A stretch of DNA of 64,000 nt from Pseudanabaena frigida (GCA_003242085.1 QBML01000008.1:1-64000), one strand, 5' to 3'; shown: positions 16,632 through 24,992, counted from the first letter of the stretch. The notes: a model not told the origin generated them from the sequence alone. Numbers and translations: made by a program.

Positions 16632-16680
16632 ACTTAAAGAAAAAAGCGGCTTGCTTTGCAAGCTGCTTTTTTCTTTAAGT
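16632..16680 (-). terminator. Hairpin terminator, 23-bp arms
   Basis: ACTTAAAGAAAAAAGCGGCT pairs with the complementary sequence ending at 16680 (one wobble, TTT loop). It overlaps the stop codon of the minus-strand hypothetical gene. The remaining spacer 16489-16631 has no feature I can support. Confidence 0.75.
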
Positions 16681-17103
16681 TTCAATTTGTGATGCTAAAC
16701 GATCGCTTAAAAAATGATACCAACCTGCTGCAATATCCACATCTGTAAATCTAATGCTTGGCATTTCACCAGTTTTAAGTACTAATTCCAAGGAGATTTT
16801 TTTAGGATTTGATGGGAATTTGGCATCTTTGCTATCAAAAAACTTACTGTCAATCCGAAATCTAATCCGTGCAATATCTTGAAAACTAACTGTTTGGATC
16901 TCTAGTGGATCTTTGCGCGTGGGCTTTCCCCATGTCAGGCGATCGCCTTTTTGACCTAAAACTGCGTAAATATCGTATTTATGGCGCTCAAATTGCTCAG
17001 CCCAGCGTTTATAGGACTCAATTTTTTGGTATTCATTCCAGCCCGACCATGCTAGCCAAAAGAACACTACAAGCAATGGCAACCACAATAATCCACGTTC
17101 CAT
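16675..17103 (-). CDS. Conserved-looking membrane-anchored protein, unknown (142 aa)
   Basis: Unrecognised. One N-terminal transmembrane segment (LLWLPLLVVFFWLAWSGW) is followed by a soluble domain of about 115 residues with beta-rich patterning (DIYAVLGQKGDRLTWG, ISLELVLKTGEMPSIRF). The layout suggests a small PH-like or signalling-type domain exposed on one membrane face, but no family can be named. It is transcribed toward 16675 with a hairpin at its end; a tRNA-Arg lies upstream on the same strand. Confidence 0.65.
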   Translation of the reverse strand: MERGLLWLPLLVVFFWLAWSGWNEYQKIESYKRWAEQFERHKYDIYAVLGQKGDRLTWGKPTRKDPLEIQTVSFQDIARIRFRIDSKFFDSKDAKFPSNPKKISLELVLKTGEMPSIRFTDVDIAAGWYHFLSDRLASQIET

Positions 17104-17130
17104 AGATTAAAAATTTAGTTTGTTTACTAA

Positions 17131-17163
17131 TAAATCTTGCTGTGCTTCGCACGGCAAGATTTA
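17131..17163. terminator. 15-bp hairpin between tRNA-Arg and the membrane protein gene
   Basis: TAAATCTTGCTGTGC and GCACGGCAAGATTTA pair with one mismatch around a TTC loop. It lies 32 bases past the tRNA 3' end on the minus strand and probably terminates the tRNA transcript. Confidence 0.7.
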
Positions 17164-17194
17164 CTTTTATTATTAGCGTGGAACGCTGTAACTA

Positions 17195-17268
17195 CGAGCA
17201 TGGAGGGACTCGAACCCCCGACCCTCAGGACCGGAACCTGATGCTCTATCCAACTGAGCTACATACCC
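17195..17268 (-). tRNA. tRNA-Arg (anticodon CCG)
   Basis: On the minus strand the sequence folds as a full cloverleaf. Acceptor arms are GGGTATG/CATGCTC, the anticodon stem is TCAGG/CCTGA with loop TTCCGGT, and the T-loop is GGTTCGAGTCC. The 3' CCA is not encoded. It reads CGG arginine codons. Confidence 0.95.
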
Positions 17269-17290
17269 AAACTGGCTTACATAATACCAT

Positions 17291-17333
17291 AATTCTTAAG
17301 AGTAAGGGTGCACAGCTCTTGCTCTTAAGAATT
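17291..17333 (-). terminator. Hairpin at the end of ftsX
   Basis: AATTCTTAAGAG (17291-17302) pairs with CTCTTAAGAATT (17322-17333); pairing extends inward imperfectly. It overlaps the ftsX stop and lies between ftsX and the tRNA. Confidence 0.65.
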
Positions 17334-18242
17334 AAAGGAAAAACGCCGAACTGCTAGCAAACTTCCCAATACACCGATCACCGAGCCAAAGATAACTAAC
17401 ACAGCGGGTAAAAGAAGCTGCACTCGCAGATCCGTTGTTAATCCCAAGGTTAAAGATTTGATTAGCTCTGGTTGATTGACGATCGCCCCACCTAATAAAT
17501 TCAAGCTCAGCATGAGCATCAAATAAGCAGTAGCCGCTCCTGTAATGCCAAACACTATCCCTTGCAGCACAAACGGAAAATAAATCCATGTTGCCGTTGC
17601 GCCTACCAGTTGCATCACCTCAATCTCTCGCCGTCGTGCCAATACAATTAAGCGAATTGTCGTCGTAATCACCGCGATCGCAATCACCGTAAAAATTGCC
17701 ACGATCGCCACACTGCTATTACTCAAGGCACGGCGCAATTGCCCAATCCGCTCCACCACCTCATTGGTGTACCACACCTCATTAATCCCTTTTAAACCTG
17801 AAATCCGTTTAGCAATATCAGGTACGCGATCGCTAGAAATAGCCCTGACCTTAAACTCATCAACCAAAGGATTGCCACCAAGCTGCTGCGTTGCTTGACT
17901 GAGATCGGTTTTGCCCAAGTCCTTCATCAGATTTTGCCATGCATCCTCCTTGGGAATAAGCCTTGCCGAAGCGACCCCATCTACTAGGAGCAAGCGAGGC
18001 TGCATCGATTCACCCACTATATTTTCGTCAAGGTAAACCGAAATTTCAAGCTGGCTGCCTAATTGACCTAAGACATTTTCTAGCTGCCAAGAAATTTGGA
18101 GGCTAGCCCCAAACAAAAATAGCAGCACAGCTACTGTACTAATTGCTGCCCAATTCATCCAGCCACCGCGTCGCAATCCTAAAAAAGTCTCGCGCAGCAG
18201 ATAGTCAATTTTAGTGAAGAAGCGAACGACGTTTTGTACCAT
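17325..18242 (-). CDS. ftsX: Cell division protein FtsX (ABC-type permease)
   Basis: 305 residues. There is a cytoplasmic N-terminus, a transmembrane segment at about 30-50 (AAISTVAVLLFLFGASL), an extracytoplasmic domain of ~110 residues, then three more transmembrane segments (AIVAIFTVIAIAVI; FVLQGIVFGITGAATAYL; LLLPAVLVIFGSVIGVLGSL). The FtsX signature RREIEVMQLVGAT precedes TM3. With FtsE it controls peptidoglycan hydrolases at division. It lies directly downstream of ftsE, but a perfect hairpin separates the two. Confidence 0.9.
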   Translation of the reverse strand: MVQNVVRFFTKIDYLLRETFLGLRRGGWMNWAAISTVAVLLFLFGASLQISWQLENVLGQLGSQLEISVYLDENIVGESMQPRLLLVDGVASARLIPKEDAWQNLMKDLGKTDLSQATQQLGGNPLVDEFKVRAISSDRVPDIAKRISGLKGINEVWYTNEVVERIGQLRRALSNSSVAIVAIFTVIAIAVITTTIRLIVLARRREIEVMQLVGATATWIYFPFVLQGIVFGITGAATAYLMLMLSLNLLGGAIVNQPELIKSLTLGLTTDLRVQLLLPAVLVIFGSVIGVLGSLLAVRRFSFNS

Positions 18243-18252
18243 AACTTTAAAG

Positions 18253-18287
18253 GGTTTGTGATGTGGGCAACGCCCACATCACAAACC
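18253..18287. repeat. Perfect 16-bp hairpin between ftsE and ftsX
   Basis: GGTTTGTGATGTGGGC and its complement around an AAC loop. It lies inside what should be one transcript, so it could attenuate ftsX relative to ftsE, or be an inserted palindromic repeat. No T-run follows in the direction of transcription. Confidence 0.7.
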
Positions 18288-18314
18288 AAAACTCAAATTG
18301 TGATTGACAGACTA

Positions 18315-19061
18315 CTAGACGATGTAACCATTATGCAAATGCAAAACAGGATGATTGGCGGCTCTTACTAGCTGCTCATCGTGAGTAGTTAAAAGTACCG
18401 TTACTCCAAAAGAATTAAGCTTTTTCAAGATTTTAATCACCTGCCAAGCATTATCGGGATCGAGGTTGCCCGTGGGTTCATCGGCAAGCACTAGAGGTGG
18501 TGTATTGACGATCGCTCTAGCAATACTTGTCCTCTGTTGCTCTCCACCTGAAAGCTCTTCGGGAAAACAATCGGCTTTATGCATTAAGCCCACCATCTTT
18601 AGGGCTGGTTGCACGCGACGCTGGATTTCCTTATAGGTATAGCCTTGTGCCATGAGGACAAAAGCTACATTCTCAGAAACAGTGCGGCGTGGTACGAGTT
18701 TGTAATCTTGAAAGACGATGCCAATCTTGCGACGCAACATTGCAAGGTTATTTCCTTTTAAACCATTCAGGTTAAATCCATTCACAATTACATCGCCATC
18801 GCTAGCTTGTTCAGCGCCATAGAGCAATTTTAGTAATGTGGATTTCCCCGACCCCGAATGACCTGTAATAAACTTAAAATCCCCTTGATAGAGTTCGATA
18901 TTGACATCGCGTAAGCCAACAGCGCCGTTCGCATAGGTCTTGCGAACATTTTCTAATTTGACGATCACCGACTTTTTATTGTTGGTGTTGTTTTCATCAG
19001 AGCTTTTAGTTTTATTTGCGTTGGTTGGTGTTGGATTTGGCTTTGTTGGCAGTTTTAGCAT
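18315..19061 (-). CDS. ftsE: Cell division ATP-binding protein FtsE
   Basis: 248 residues. The ABC ATPase core has Walker A GHSGSGKST, signature LSGGEQQR, Walker B PLVLADEPTGNLD and H-loop TTHDE. It couples ATP hydrolysis to FtsX in the membrane. The first ~32 residues are an unusual Pro/Asn/Thr/Lys/Ser-rich extension (TPTNANKTKSSDENNTNNKK) absent from standard FtsE (~220 residues). A later start near VIVKLENV would remove it, but no good start codon is apparent there. Confidence 0.92.
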   Translation of the reverse strand: MLKLPTKPNPTPTNANKTKSSDENNTNNKKSVIVKLENVRKTYANGAVGLRDVNIELYQGDFKFITGHSGSGKSTLLKLLYGAEQASDGDVIVNGFNLNGLKGNNLAMLRRKIGIVFQDYKLVPRRTVSENVAFVLMAQGYTYKEIQRRVQPALKMVGLMHKADCFPEELSGGEQQRTSIARAIVNTPPLVLADEPTGNLDPDNAWQVIKILKKLNSFGVTVLLTTHDEQLVRAANHPVLHLHNGYIV

Positions 19062-19176
19062 TGGCGATCGCTTCTATATTCTTAAAAAGCTGAACATCAG
19101 GTACAGCATGTCCAATCTTTCACATGAGATTATACAGACCTCGTCAAGCGATCGGCATCAGCTATTACAGCCATTC

Positions 19177-19231
19177 AAAACCCAAATAAAGAAAGGCGGC
19201 GCTTCGCGCCGCCTTTCTTTATTTGGGTTTT
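19177..19231. repeat. ACCCAA-family palindrome, 26-bp perfect arms
   Basis: Arms run AAAACCCAAATAAAGAAA then GGCGGCGC, with a TTC loop and an exact complement. It is followed by TATATCCTAAGC and TTGCATTGCTATA, sequences that also flank the copy near 51.4 kb. It lies upstream of ftsE (minus) and of the response regulator (plus), so it is not an obvious terminator for either. Confidence 0.85.
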
Positions 19232-19347
19232 ATATCCTAAGCAAAACTTGCATTGCTATATCCTTCCTGTAGCTTTTGAATGGGAAAGCTATACATTTCA
19301 TGACTTCCCCCAAAAATATGGTTTTTGTATGCTAAATTATTGCGGAT

Positions 19348-19522
19348 TTCAAATTCTAATTAATAATTTGAAAATTCATAAGTTAGTTTTTTCTACTCAT
19401 GGGATATCATGAGCGAAATTTGTTAAAAAACTAGTAAGCTTTTATTGATCTGGTGCTTTTACCTAAAAAATAAAGGCTTACGATCCTTATGCTTGTAGAA
19501 CCAGCTATCCTGTCAGTGACAG
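19348..19522. promoter_or_regulatory. Short palindromes upstream of the response-regulator gene
   Basis: Within the 365-base gap before the regulator gene are three small dyads: TTCAAATT/AATTTGAA (19348-19372), CTCATG/CATGAG (19396-19413) and CTGTCAGTGACAG (19510-19522). They are candidate regulator sites. No promoter can be fixed by sequence alone. Confidence 0.3.
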
Positions 19523-19596
19523 TAATGTAATAACCAAAGGAATTAGCTAATCAATCTATATGTCTATTCACCAAACCAACTGAGGGGTTATCAGCA

Positions 19597-20169
19597 GTGG
19601 CAGCTCACAAGATACTCGTGATTGATGATAGTCGCGTAATCCGTAATATGGTGCGTGACATGCTCCCGCCAGCAAACTTTGAGGTGCTAGAGGCAGCCGA
19701 TGGCATCAAAGGTCTCGAAATGATCCACGAGCAAAAGCCTTGGATGATCATGCTAGATTTTTTATTGCCCAAAATGAGTGGTTTTGAGGTTTATGAATCT
19801 TTGCAGCAGAATGCAGATTTGAGCCACATTCCCCTAATTTTGATGTCAGGTCGTAAGGAAGAAGTAACTAGTAAGATAGGTGAGCCATTTGAAGATAAAT
19901 ATCTTGTATTTATTGAAAAGCCTTTTGAACAGAAAGAGCTGATCGTAGCGATTAAAAAAGCAATGGATTTGGCAAAACGGCGGCCACGTATCTCTGTTAT
20001 ACCTACCAGTCCTACTGCCGATGTAGCTCCTCAAGAACGTACAGATGGTGCTCTAGTTAAGCGCATCGAAGTATTAGAAGCTAAGCAGAAGTTACTAGAG
20101 CAGCAGATGGCATCGCAGCAAAAGCAATTCCAGCAGCTAGTGGACTTTATCAAGAAAAAACTAAAGTAA
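19597..20169 (+). CDS. Response regulator with REC domain and C-terminal coiled coil
   Basis: 190 residues, GTG start with GAGGGG 9 bases upstream. The REC domain (1-125) has the acidic pair IDDSR, phosphoacceptor Asp54 in MIMLDFLLPKM, Ser/Thr in LMSGRKEE and Lys in IEKPF. A ~30-residue linker (RPRISVIPTSPTADVAP) leads to a C-terminal coiled coil (EVLEAKQKLLEQQMASQQKQ). There is no DNA-binding domain, so it likely signals by protein contacts. No histidine kinase is adjacent. The upstream gap is long and contains several dyads. Confidence 0.88.
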   Translation: MAAHKILVIDDSRVIRNMVRDMLPPANFEVLEAADGIKGLEMIHEQKPWMIMLDFLLPKMSGFEVYESLQQNADLSHIPLILMSGRKEEVTSKIGEPFEDKYLVFIEKPFEQKELIVAIKKAMDLAKRRPRISVIPTSPTADVAPQERTDGALVKRIEVLEAKQKLLEQQMASQQKQFQQLVDFIKKKLK

Positions 20170-20220
20170 TCAAAAGAAGATGTGCTGAGGTTTGTATTGG
20201 ATTAAGAAAAAATGCAAAAC

Positions 20221-20265
20221 CAATAAATTAAGAGGCGGCGCTGTGCGCCGCCTCTTAATTTATTG
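20221..20265. repeat. GGCGGCGC-core palindrome, 21-bp perfect arms
   Basis: CAATAAATTAAGA followed by GGCGGCGC, loop TGT, exact complement. It sits between the convergent response-regulator and pentapeptide genes and overlaps the latter's stop, so a bidirectional terminator role is plausible. Confidence 0.85.
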
Positions 20266-20643
20266 ATGAATAGAACCATCGGGCATAACTGCCCCACTTA
20301 GTTTTGTGCGATCGAGTTTGGCGAGACTGAGATCGGCTTTTAGAAGATTTGCTCCTTGTAGATTTGCGTTGCTTAAGTCGGCTCTTGTTAAAATGGCACC
20401 GCGTAAATCAACATTTTCGAGATTGGCGCGACTGAGATCCGCCCAGCCGAGGTCGGCTCCGCGAAGATCGGCTCCGCTTAAGTTAACGTGGGTCAAAATT
20501 GATTCACTAAGATCGCATCCATGCAGAGATACACCTTGCATATCGATATCATGTAAATGCGTTCGTTCAAAGTTACGATCGCCTTTAGCATAGCGATCGA
20601 GCAGTTCTGCCTTGGTTAGTGCTGCATGAGAAGGTAATGTCAT
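20260..20643 (-). CDS. Pentapeptide-repeat protein
   Basis: 127 residues. From about residue 28 the sequence follows the A(D/N)LxX pentapeptide pattern (LSGADLRGADLGWADLSRAN and onward), predicting a right-handed quadrilateral beta-helix of about 15 repeats. The first ~25 residues (ALTKAELLDRYAKGDRNFER) match the short helical cap seen in many cyanobacterial members. No membrane or signal sequence. Function unknown; it is divergent from tcdA. Confidence 0.85.
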   Translation of the reverse strand: MTLPSHAALTKAELLDRYAKGDRNFERTHLHDIDMQGVSLHGCDLSESILTHVNLSGADLRGADLGWADLSRANLENVDLRGAILTRADLSNANLQGANLLKADLSLAKLDRTKLSGAVMPDGSIHQ

Positions 20644-20722
20644 AATCTGTTTTCGTAAGGATTAAGATGTGTAAAGCACTTCCCTTCCTTATCCTAAAGT
20701 ATTTTATATATTGATTTTTATC

Positions 20723-21439
20723 ATGACAGATTGGTTGCAACGTACAGAATTATTGATTGGGGCAGATGGTCTCAATAAGCTGAAGCAGGCGAATGTCTTG
20801 ATAGTTGGGATGGGTGGTGTCGGTAGTTTTGCGGCTGAGTTTTTATGTCGCGCTGGAATTGGGCGTATGACAATTGTTGATGGCGATCGCGTCGATCCTT
20901 CTAATAAAAACCGTCAAATAGTGGCGCTCAATAGTACGGTCGATGTGCACAAAGCTGATGTGATGGCTGTGCGAATGCATGATATTAATCCTGAAATGCA
21001 ATTGACTGCGATCAAAGAATTTCTTACGCCCGATCTGATGACGGAGCTAGTGACGACAAAGTTTGACTGGGTGCTGGATTGCATTGATAGTCTGCAACCG
21101 AAGCTCTATTTCCTCGGAGCGGCTGTGACTAATGGGGTGAAGGTAGCTAGCAGCATGGGTGCGGGTGGGCGAGTCGATCCGCAGAAGGTGAGAATTGCGC
21201 CAATTTTTGAAACTGATTGTTGCCGATTTGCTTACAAGATTCGCAAAGGTTTACGACGTAAGGGTTTTGCCCATGCCAATATCATTGCCGTTTATTCTGA
21301 AGAATTAGTCAATCGCGACTCGTTGCAATTAACTGATGGTAGTAATTTCAAGCGATCGTACTACGGTACGATTTCCTATTTACCTGCCTTGTTTGGCTTA
21401 AATTTAGCGAGTGTTGTTATTCGCGATCTGATCAATTAA
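20723..21439 (+). CDS. tcdA: tRNA threonylcarbamoyladenosine dehydratase (TcdA/CsdL family)
   Basis: 238 residues from ATG 20723 (TTG 20711 would add four). It is an E1-like ThiF fold: nucleotide loop VLIVGMGGVGSFAAEFLCRA, then DGDRVDPSNKNRQIVA and LDCIDSLQPKLYF. TcdA cyclises t6A37 of tRNA to ct6A using ATP. The C-terminal SYLPALFGLNLASVVIRDL is characteristic. Monocistronic, with a hairpin directly after it. Confidence 0.85.
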   Translation: MTDWLQRTELLIGADGLNKLKQANVLIVGMGGVGSFAAEFLCRAGIGRMTIVDGDRVDPSNKNRQIVALNSTVDVHKADVMAVRMHDINPEMQLTAIKEFLTPDLMTELVTTKFDWVLDCIDSLQPKLYFLGAAVTNGVKVASSMGAGGRVDPQKVRIAPIFETDCCRFAYKIRKGLRRKGFAHANIIAVYSEELVNRDSLQLTDGSNFKRSYYGTISYLPALFGLNLASVVIRDLIN

Positions 21440-21470
21440 AAAGAAGCTGCACGCAGTGCAGCTTCTTTTA
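21438..21470 (+). terminator. Hairpin terminator after tcdA
   Basis: AAAAAGAAGCTGCAC pairs with GTGCAGCTTCTTTT around a GCA loop, immediately after the stop codon and 7 bases before the tRNA-Gly 3' end. Both convergent transcripts could end here. Confidence 0.75.
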
Positions 21471-21476
21471 GAATTA

Positions 21477-21547
21477 AGCGAATGGCGGGAATCGAACCCG
21501 CAACATCTGCTTGGAAGGCAGAGGTTTTACCACTAAACTACATTCGC
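21477..21547 (-). tRNA. tRNA-Gly (anticodon TCC)
   Basis: Minus-strand cloverleaf: acceptor GCGAATG/CATTCGC, anticodon stem TCTGC/GCAGA with loop CTTCCAA, T-loop GGTTCGAATCC, discriminator T. CCA is not encoded. Confidence 0.95.
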
Positions 21548-21652
21548 ATGTGCGCACTTAACATTAGTTTTATTACATGCAGTTATTAAGTATAGCAGCG
21601 ATCGCTATATTGTCAAAGCCTGATATCAAAAAAATAGCAATTCTCATTATGG

Positions 21653-21735
21653 AGCCGATTTAGTTGTTTTCAGCGCCTGCGGCGCTGAAAACAACTAAAT
21701 CGGCTTTTGGAAAGCTGCTTTCCAAAAGCCGATTT
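21653..21735. repeat. Composite double hairpin, AGCCGATTT family
   Basis: Hairpin 1 (21653-21705) has perfect 25-bp arms beginning AGCCGATTTAGTTG with loop TGC. Hairpin 2 (21697-21735) has perfect 19-bp arms beginning AAATCGGCTTTTGG. They share AAATCGGCT, so only one can form fully at a time. A second composite of the same design lies at 34043-34136 in the opposite orientation. It ends exactly at the stop of the HEAT gene. Confidence 0.85.
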
Positions 21736-22497
21736 TTAAAATTCACAATAGCCTTGATCCATTTCGATGCGATCTAATACTTTTAAGCCGCGAGGGTCGC
21801 CAAGTTTTCGCAATGCGTTTCGTGCATCGGTCTGGACACTGAGATCTTCGTCATCAAGAGCATAAATCAAAGCATCAACAGCATCGTGATAAATCTCGTC
21901 TTGGGTGTCAAATTCACGGCGCTTTTGCACAATTAATTTGCCGAGAGACCATGCACAGTTACCACGTACAGCTGACATCGAATCTTTAGTTAGAGCATCG
22001 ACTAGAGGCTCGATCGCTTCTAGATCCCCTAATTGTCCGAGCGCACTGGCTGCCCACAGGCGCACTGCCGTAATGTCATATTTGAGGGCAGAAATAAGGG
22101 GTTTTAAGCCTAAACTAGCGCGACAGGTTCCTAAAGCCCAGACAATGCCTTTGCGGACATAGCCATTCCAGTCTTGATTAAGCTGATCGATTAACGGGGC
22201 GATCGCTTGCTCGCTTTTGTTGCGTCCAAGGGCATAGGCAACGCTAACCCGCACGAGAGGACATTCATCTTGCAGTAATTCGATCAGGCGTGGGATGGCT
22301 CGCTCATCCTCTAGTTCACAAAAGGCTCTGGCAGCTTGCATCCTTTCGAGGACGATCTCCGAATTGAGGAGTGCTAACATCTCATCAGGATCGGGAAGAG
22401 GCATTTCCTCTTCAGGTGGCAAATCCAATGGACTTAGTGGAGATGCTTCAATGTCTAAAATTGTTAGGTCGTCATTGAGTGTCATGGCGATCGTCAT
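21736..22497 (-). CDS. HEAT-repeat protein
   Basis: 253 residues. After a ~45-residue acidic/Pro-rich N-terminus (PLDLPPEEEMPLPDPDEM) there are about five to six HEAT repeats of the PBS-lyase type, e.g. DERAIPRLIELLQDECPLVR and RVSVAYALGRNKSEQAIAPL. Related cyanobacterial proteins act in phycobilisome or phycobilin lyase processes (CpcE/F, NblB) or as generic adaptors; no phycobilin gene is near, so no function is assigned. Starts 22497 or 22485 are both possible. Confidence 0.8.
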   Translation of the reverse strand: MTIAMTLNDDLTILDIEASPLSPLDLPPEEEMPLPDPDEMLALLNSEIVLERMQAARAFCELEDERAIPRLIELLQDECPLVRVSVAYALGRNKSEQAIAPLIDQLNQDWNGYVRKGIVWALGTCRASLGLKPLISALKYDITAVRLWAASALGQLGDLEAIEPLVDALTKDSMSAVRGNCAWSLGKLIVQKRREFDTQDEIYHDAVDALIYALDDEDLSVQTDARNALRKLGDPRGLKVLDRIEMDQGYCEF

Positions 22498-22651
22498 GGC
22501 AAAAAGTTGGGCAGAGTGCGATGCCCCGATGTGTGTTGTTATCTTACAGTGCTTTGTCCTGCTTTGTTAACTAGGATCGCAGCAAGCGATATACGCTGAA
22601 GATTCTGAACTCATGTAGGATTGCTGTAATCCCAAAATATAGTTAACGAGC

Positions 22652-23176
22652 GTGCAATCTTCTCCTCTAGTCTCAACAGAATCAGAGCATCTATCTGTAG
22701 CCGATCGCATTGAATCTTTTAAAGCTGGGTTTCTTGGTGCGATCGCTAGTGTTTTCGCATTTTTTGCGATCGCCATTTTGCATTATGGTTTGCAGCAGTT
22801 TTGGCAAACTATTCTGACAAGTTCACCTGTGCAACTAATCACAAGCTTTGAGCTTGGTAATCCCTTCGTTTTGTTCATCAAGTTAGGAATGATTGGCTTT
22901 TCAGGTTTTTTGTTTGCAGTCACCTATCGCTATATTGTGCGTCGCGATTGCAATTCACATCTCAAATCAGGGGCAATTTTAGCGTTTGCCTGTATCCGTT
23001 GTTTCGCGACAATTGATCGCGATTTGTCAGCGCTCACTTTACTGCCTTTAATGCAATCAACTTTAGCGATCGCTATTTTACTGCTCGAAAATATTGCATG
23101 GCTGGCGATCGTCCAAAGCATTCTCGAAACCGCAATTCATCATAAATGGATCGCTGCTTTTGGCTCAGCGAATTGA
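22652..23176 (+). CDS. Multi-pass membrane protein, unknown (174 aa)
   Basis: Not recognised as a named family. GTG start. It has about four hydrophobic segments: AIASVFAFFAIAILHYGL, FVLFIKLGMIGFSGFLFAV, GAILAFACIRCFA and LAIAILLLENIAWLAIV. The N-terminal ~25 residues are soluble. It has the look of a lineage-restricted cyanobacterial integral membrane protein. The upstream spacer contains ATTGCTGTAATCCCAAAA, a string also present near 53.97 kb at the edge of a repeat element. Confidence 0.65.
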   Translation: MQSSPLVSTESEHLSVADRIESFKAGFLGAIASVFAFFAIAILHYGLQQFWQTILTSSPVQLITSFELGNPFVLFIKLGMIGFSGFLFAVTYRYIVRRDCNSHLKSGAILAFACIRCFATIDRDLSALTLLPLMQSTLAIAILLLENIAWLAIVQSILETAIHHKWIAAFGSAN

Positions 23177-23355
23177 GTCGCAAATGAGTGTTTGGGGGAT
23201 AACAAAACAGCGATCGCTTGTTAATTCTGTTATAGGCTATTTCATCTTTTTGATAGGTTTGCCTAGGTGCGAAAATCACACAGGTTGCTAGAGCGATCGC
23301 CCAAAGCTATTAGGGGATGTGGCATAATCGCTCTGGCGGGAAATTTACAGTTTTC

Positions 23356-23868
23356 ATGGATTTAAGCTCACAAAAAGAGAAATTTAGCGAGGCTTATGTC
23401 CTAGCCGTAGCCGCAACCGCAGGATATGGCACTTATAAACCCAGTCCCGACGACGATAGTGTTGATTTTGGGATCGCGGCGCGGACTACTTCTCAGGCTA
23501 ATGGCGTTGTAACAATGCGATCGCCAAGATTGGAACTACAACTCAAATGCACCGCAGCGCCAACGCCGCTTGGGGATAGTCTCTCATTCCCGCTTAAACT
23601 CAAAAATTACGAAGAACTGAGAGCCGATAATTTTGTGATTCCGCGCATTCTTGTCGTTGTTCTCGTCCCCGATCTAGCCACGGACTGGCTGGCTCATTCT
23701 GAAACTGAGCTTTGTCTGCGGCGTTGCGGTTACTGGGTTTCATTGCGGGGCAAACCTGCGACAAGCAACACAAAAAACATTAAAATAGAAATACCTCGTC
23801 AAAATCAGTTTACGGTTCTCGCTCTACAGGCGATGATGCAGAGACTAGCGCAGGGAGAGCTACCATGA
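23356..23868 (+). CDS. DUF4365-type PD-(D/E)XK nuclease-like protein
   Basis: 170 residues from ATG 23356 (an ATG at 23317 would add 13 residues). The pattern DDDSVDFGIAA then LELQLKCTA matches the DUF4365 arrangement of an acidic strand followed by a (E/Q)xK motif, as in restriction-endonuclease-like folds. A Trp-containing segment (DWLAHSETELCLRRCGYW) follows. Its stop overlaps the start of the next gene (ATGA), so the two form one unit. DUF4365 proteins are often found in defence-type neighbourhoods; the function is otherwise unproven. Confidence 0.7.
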   Translation: MDLSSQKEKFSEAYVLAVAATAGYGTYKPSPDDDSVDFGIAARTTSQANGVVTMRSPRLELQLKCTAAPTPLGDSLSFPLKLKNYEELRADNFVIPRILVVVLVPDLATDWLAHSETELCLRRCGYWVSLRGKPATSNTKNIKIEIPRQNQFTVLALQAMMQRLAQGELP

Positions 23869-24992
23869 CTCTAAAAACTTCAGTTGCAAATATAGAAGCA
23901 ATTAGTCCTGAAACCCTCAGCCAATATCTCAGGGCTAGAGGTTGGCACGAGTCTGGAGATTTTTTGGGAAACGCTTCTGTTTGGCATCGTGGTGAAGAAT
24001 TAGAAGTCCTATTGCCTAAAAGCGATCGCCTTCGCGATTATAAAACTAGGGTTTGTGAAATTATCGACGTACTCGAACTTTCAGAGCATCGCGATCGCCA
24101 ACAAATTTTAAACGATTTGCTATTACAACCGACTGACCTGATTAAAATCCGCATCGACAGTCCAGATATTATTGGCGGCACGATTCCGATTGATGAAGCG
24201 GTGCGGCTATACGAAGCAACTTCTAAAATTATGAAGTTTATCGCTTCCTCAACCGTGCAACCTCGTTCCGTTTATCGTGGTGGAATGTTTGCCGAAGTAA
24301 GGGAATATCTACAAGAACTCCGCGTGGGAGAAACGGAGCGGGGGAGTTATATCATTAACGTTCTCTCGCCGATCATGCAGGAGCATAAGAACTTCGGACG
24401 CAAGGTCAATCTCTCTCTGAATAGAGCCTTAACGGCGATTAATACGACGACTAAGGATGTCTTGGCGGGAAGCAATATCGATATTTTCGAGCAGTCTGTC
24501 GAATCTGGGGTTAGTTCCAATTTGTGCGACGCTTTGTTGGAGGTTGGTAATTATACCGATCTGCAAGATCTCAGCTTTCGCTGGCAATGGTCGCCCATGT
24601 GGGATGCGCCAGCGATCGCTAAGGAAAAGTTGGCTCTCTCTAAGCAAACTTTTCCCGTTCTCAAGGAGGCTAGCAAGCTTCTCAAAAGCAAAGATATCAT
24701 TCGCAAGCGTTCTGAAACTAAGATGCAGTCACAACGCAGCGATCGCCTTACTCCGATTTCAGGCAAGGTGATTGGTTTGACGCGCCGCGATGATGCGGCG
24801 GTGGCTAGCGTGACTATCTTGGCAAAGATCGAAGGGATCGATCGCGAGTTGCAATTGGAACTAAGCGAAAGTTCTTATGCAAAAGCAGTTCACGCCCATT
24901 TAGCACGCCGCAAAATCTCTTGCTATGGTGAAGTTGTTAAAAATGGTGAGGCGATCGCAGTTCAGAACGTTCGAGATTTGCGCGTAGTTTAG
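23865..24992 (+). CDS. Unknown partner of the DUF4365 protein (375 aa)
   Basis: Not recognised. Soluble. An N-terminal segment of ~60 residues (LSQYLRARGWHESGDFLGN, VWHRGEELEVLLPKS) is followed by a central helical region with DLIKIRIDSPDIIGGTIP and a conserved-looking YIINVLSPI. The C-terminal ~80 residues (ISGKVIGLTRRDD, VTILAKIEGIDRELQLEL, CYGEVVKNGEAIAVQNVRDL) look like a small beta-barrel of OB type. It is translationally coupled to DUF4365, so the two products probably act together. HIP1 sites are present, so there is no sign of very recent import. Confidence 0.6.
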   Translation: MTLKTSVANIEAISPETLSQYLRARGWHESGDFLGNASVWHRGEELEVLLPKSDRLRDYKTRVCEIIDVLELSEHRDRQQILNDLLLQPTDLIKIRIDSPDIIGGTIPIDEAVRLYEATSKIMKFIASSTVQPRSVYRGGMFAEVREYLQELRVGETERGSYIINVLSPIMQEHKNFGRKVNLSLNRALTAINTTTKDVLAGSNIDIFEQSVESGVSSNLCDALLEVGNYTDLQDLSFRWQWSPMWDAPAIAKEKLALSKQTFPVLKEASKLLKSKDIIRKRSETKMQSQRSDRLTPISGKVIGLTRRDDAAVASVTILAKIEGIDRELQLELSESSYAKAVHAHLARRKISCYGEVVKNGEAIAVQNVRDLRVV

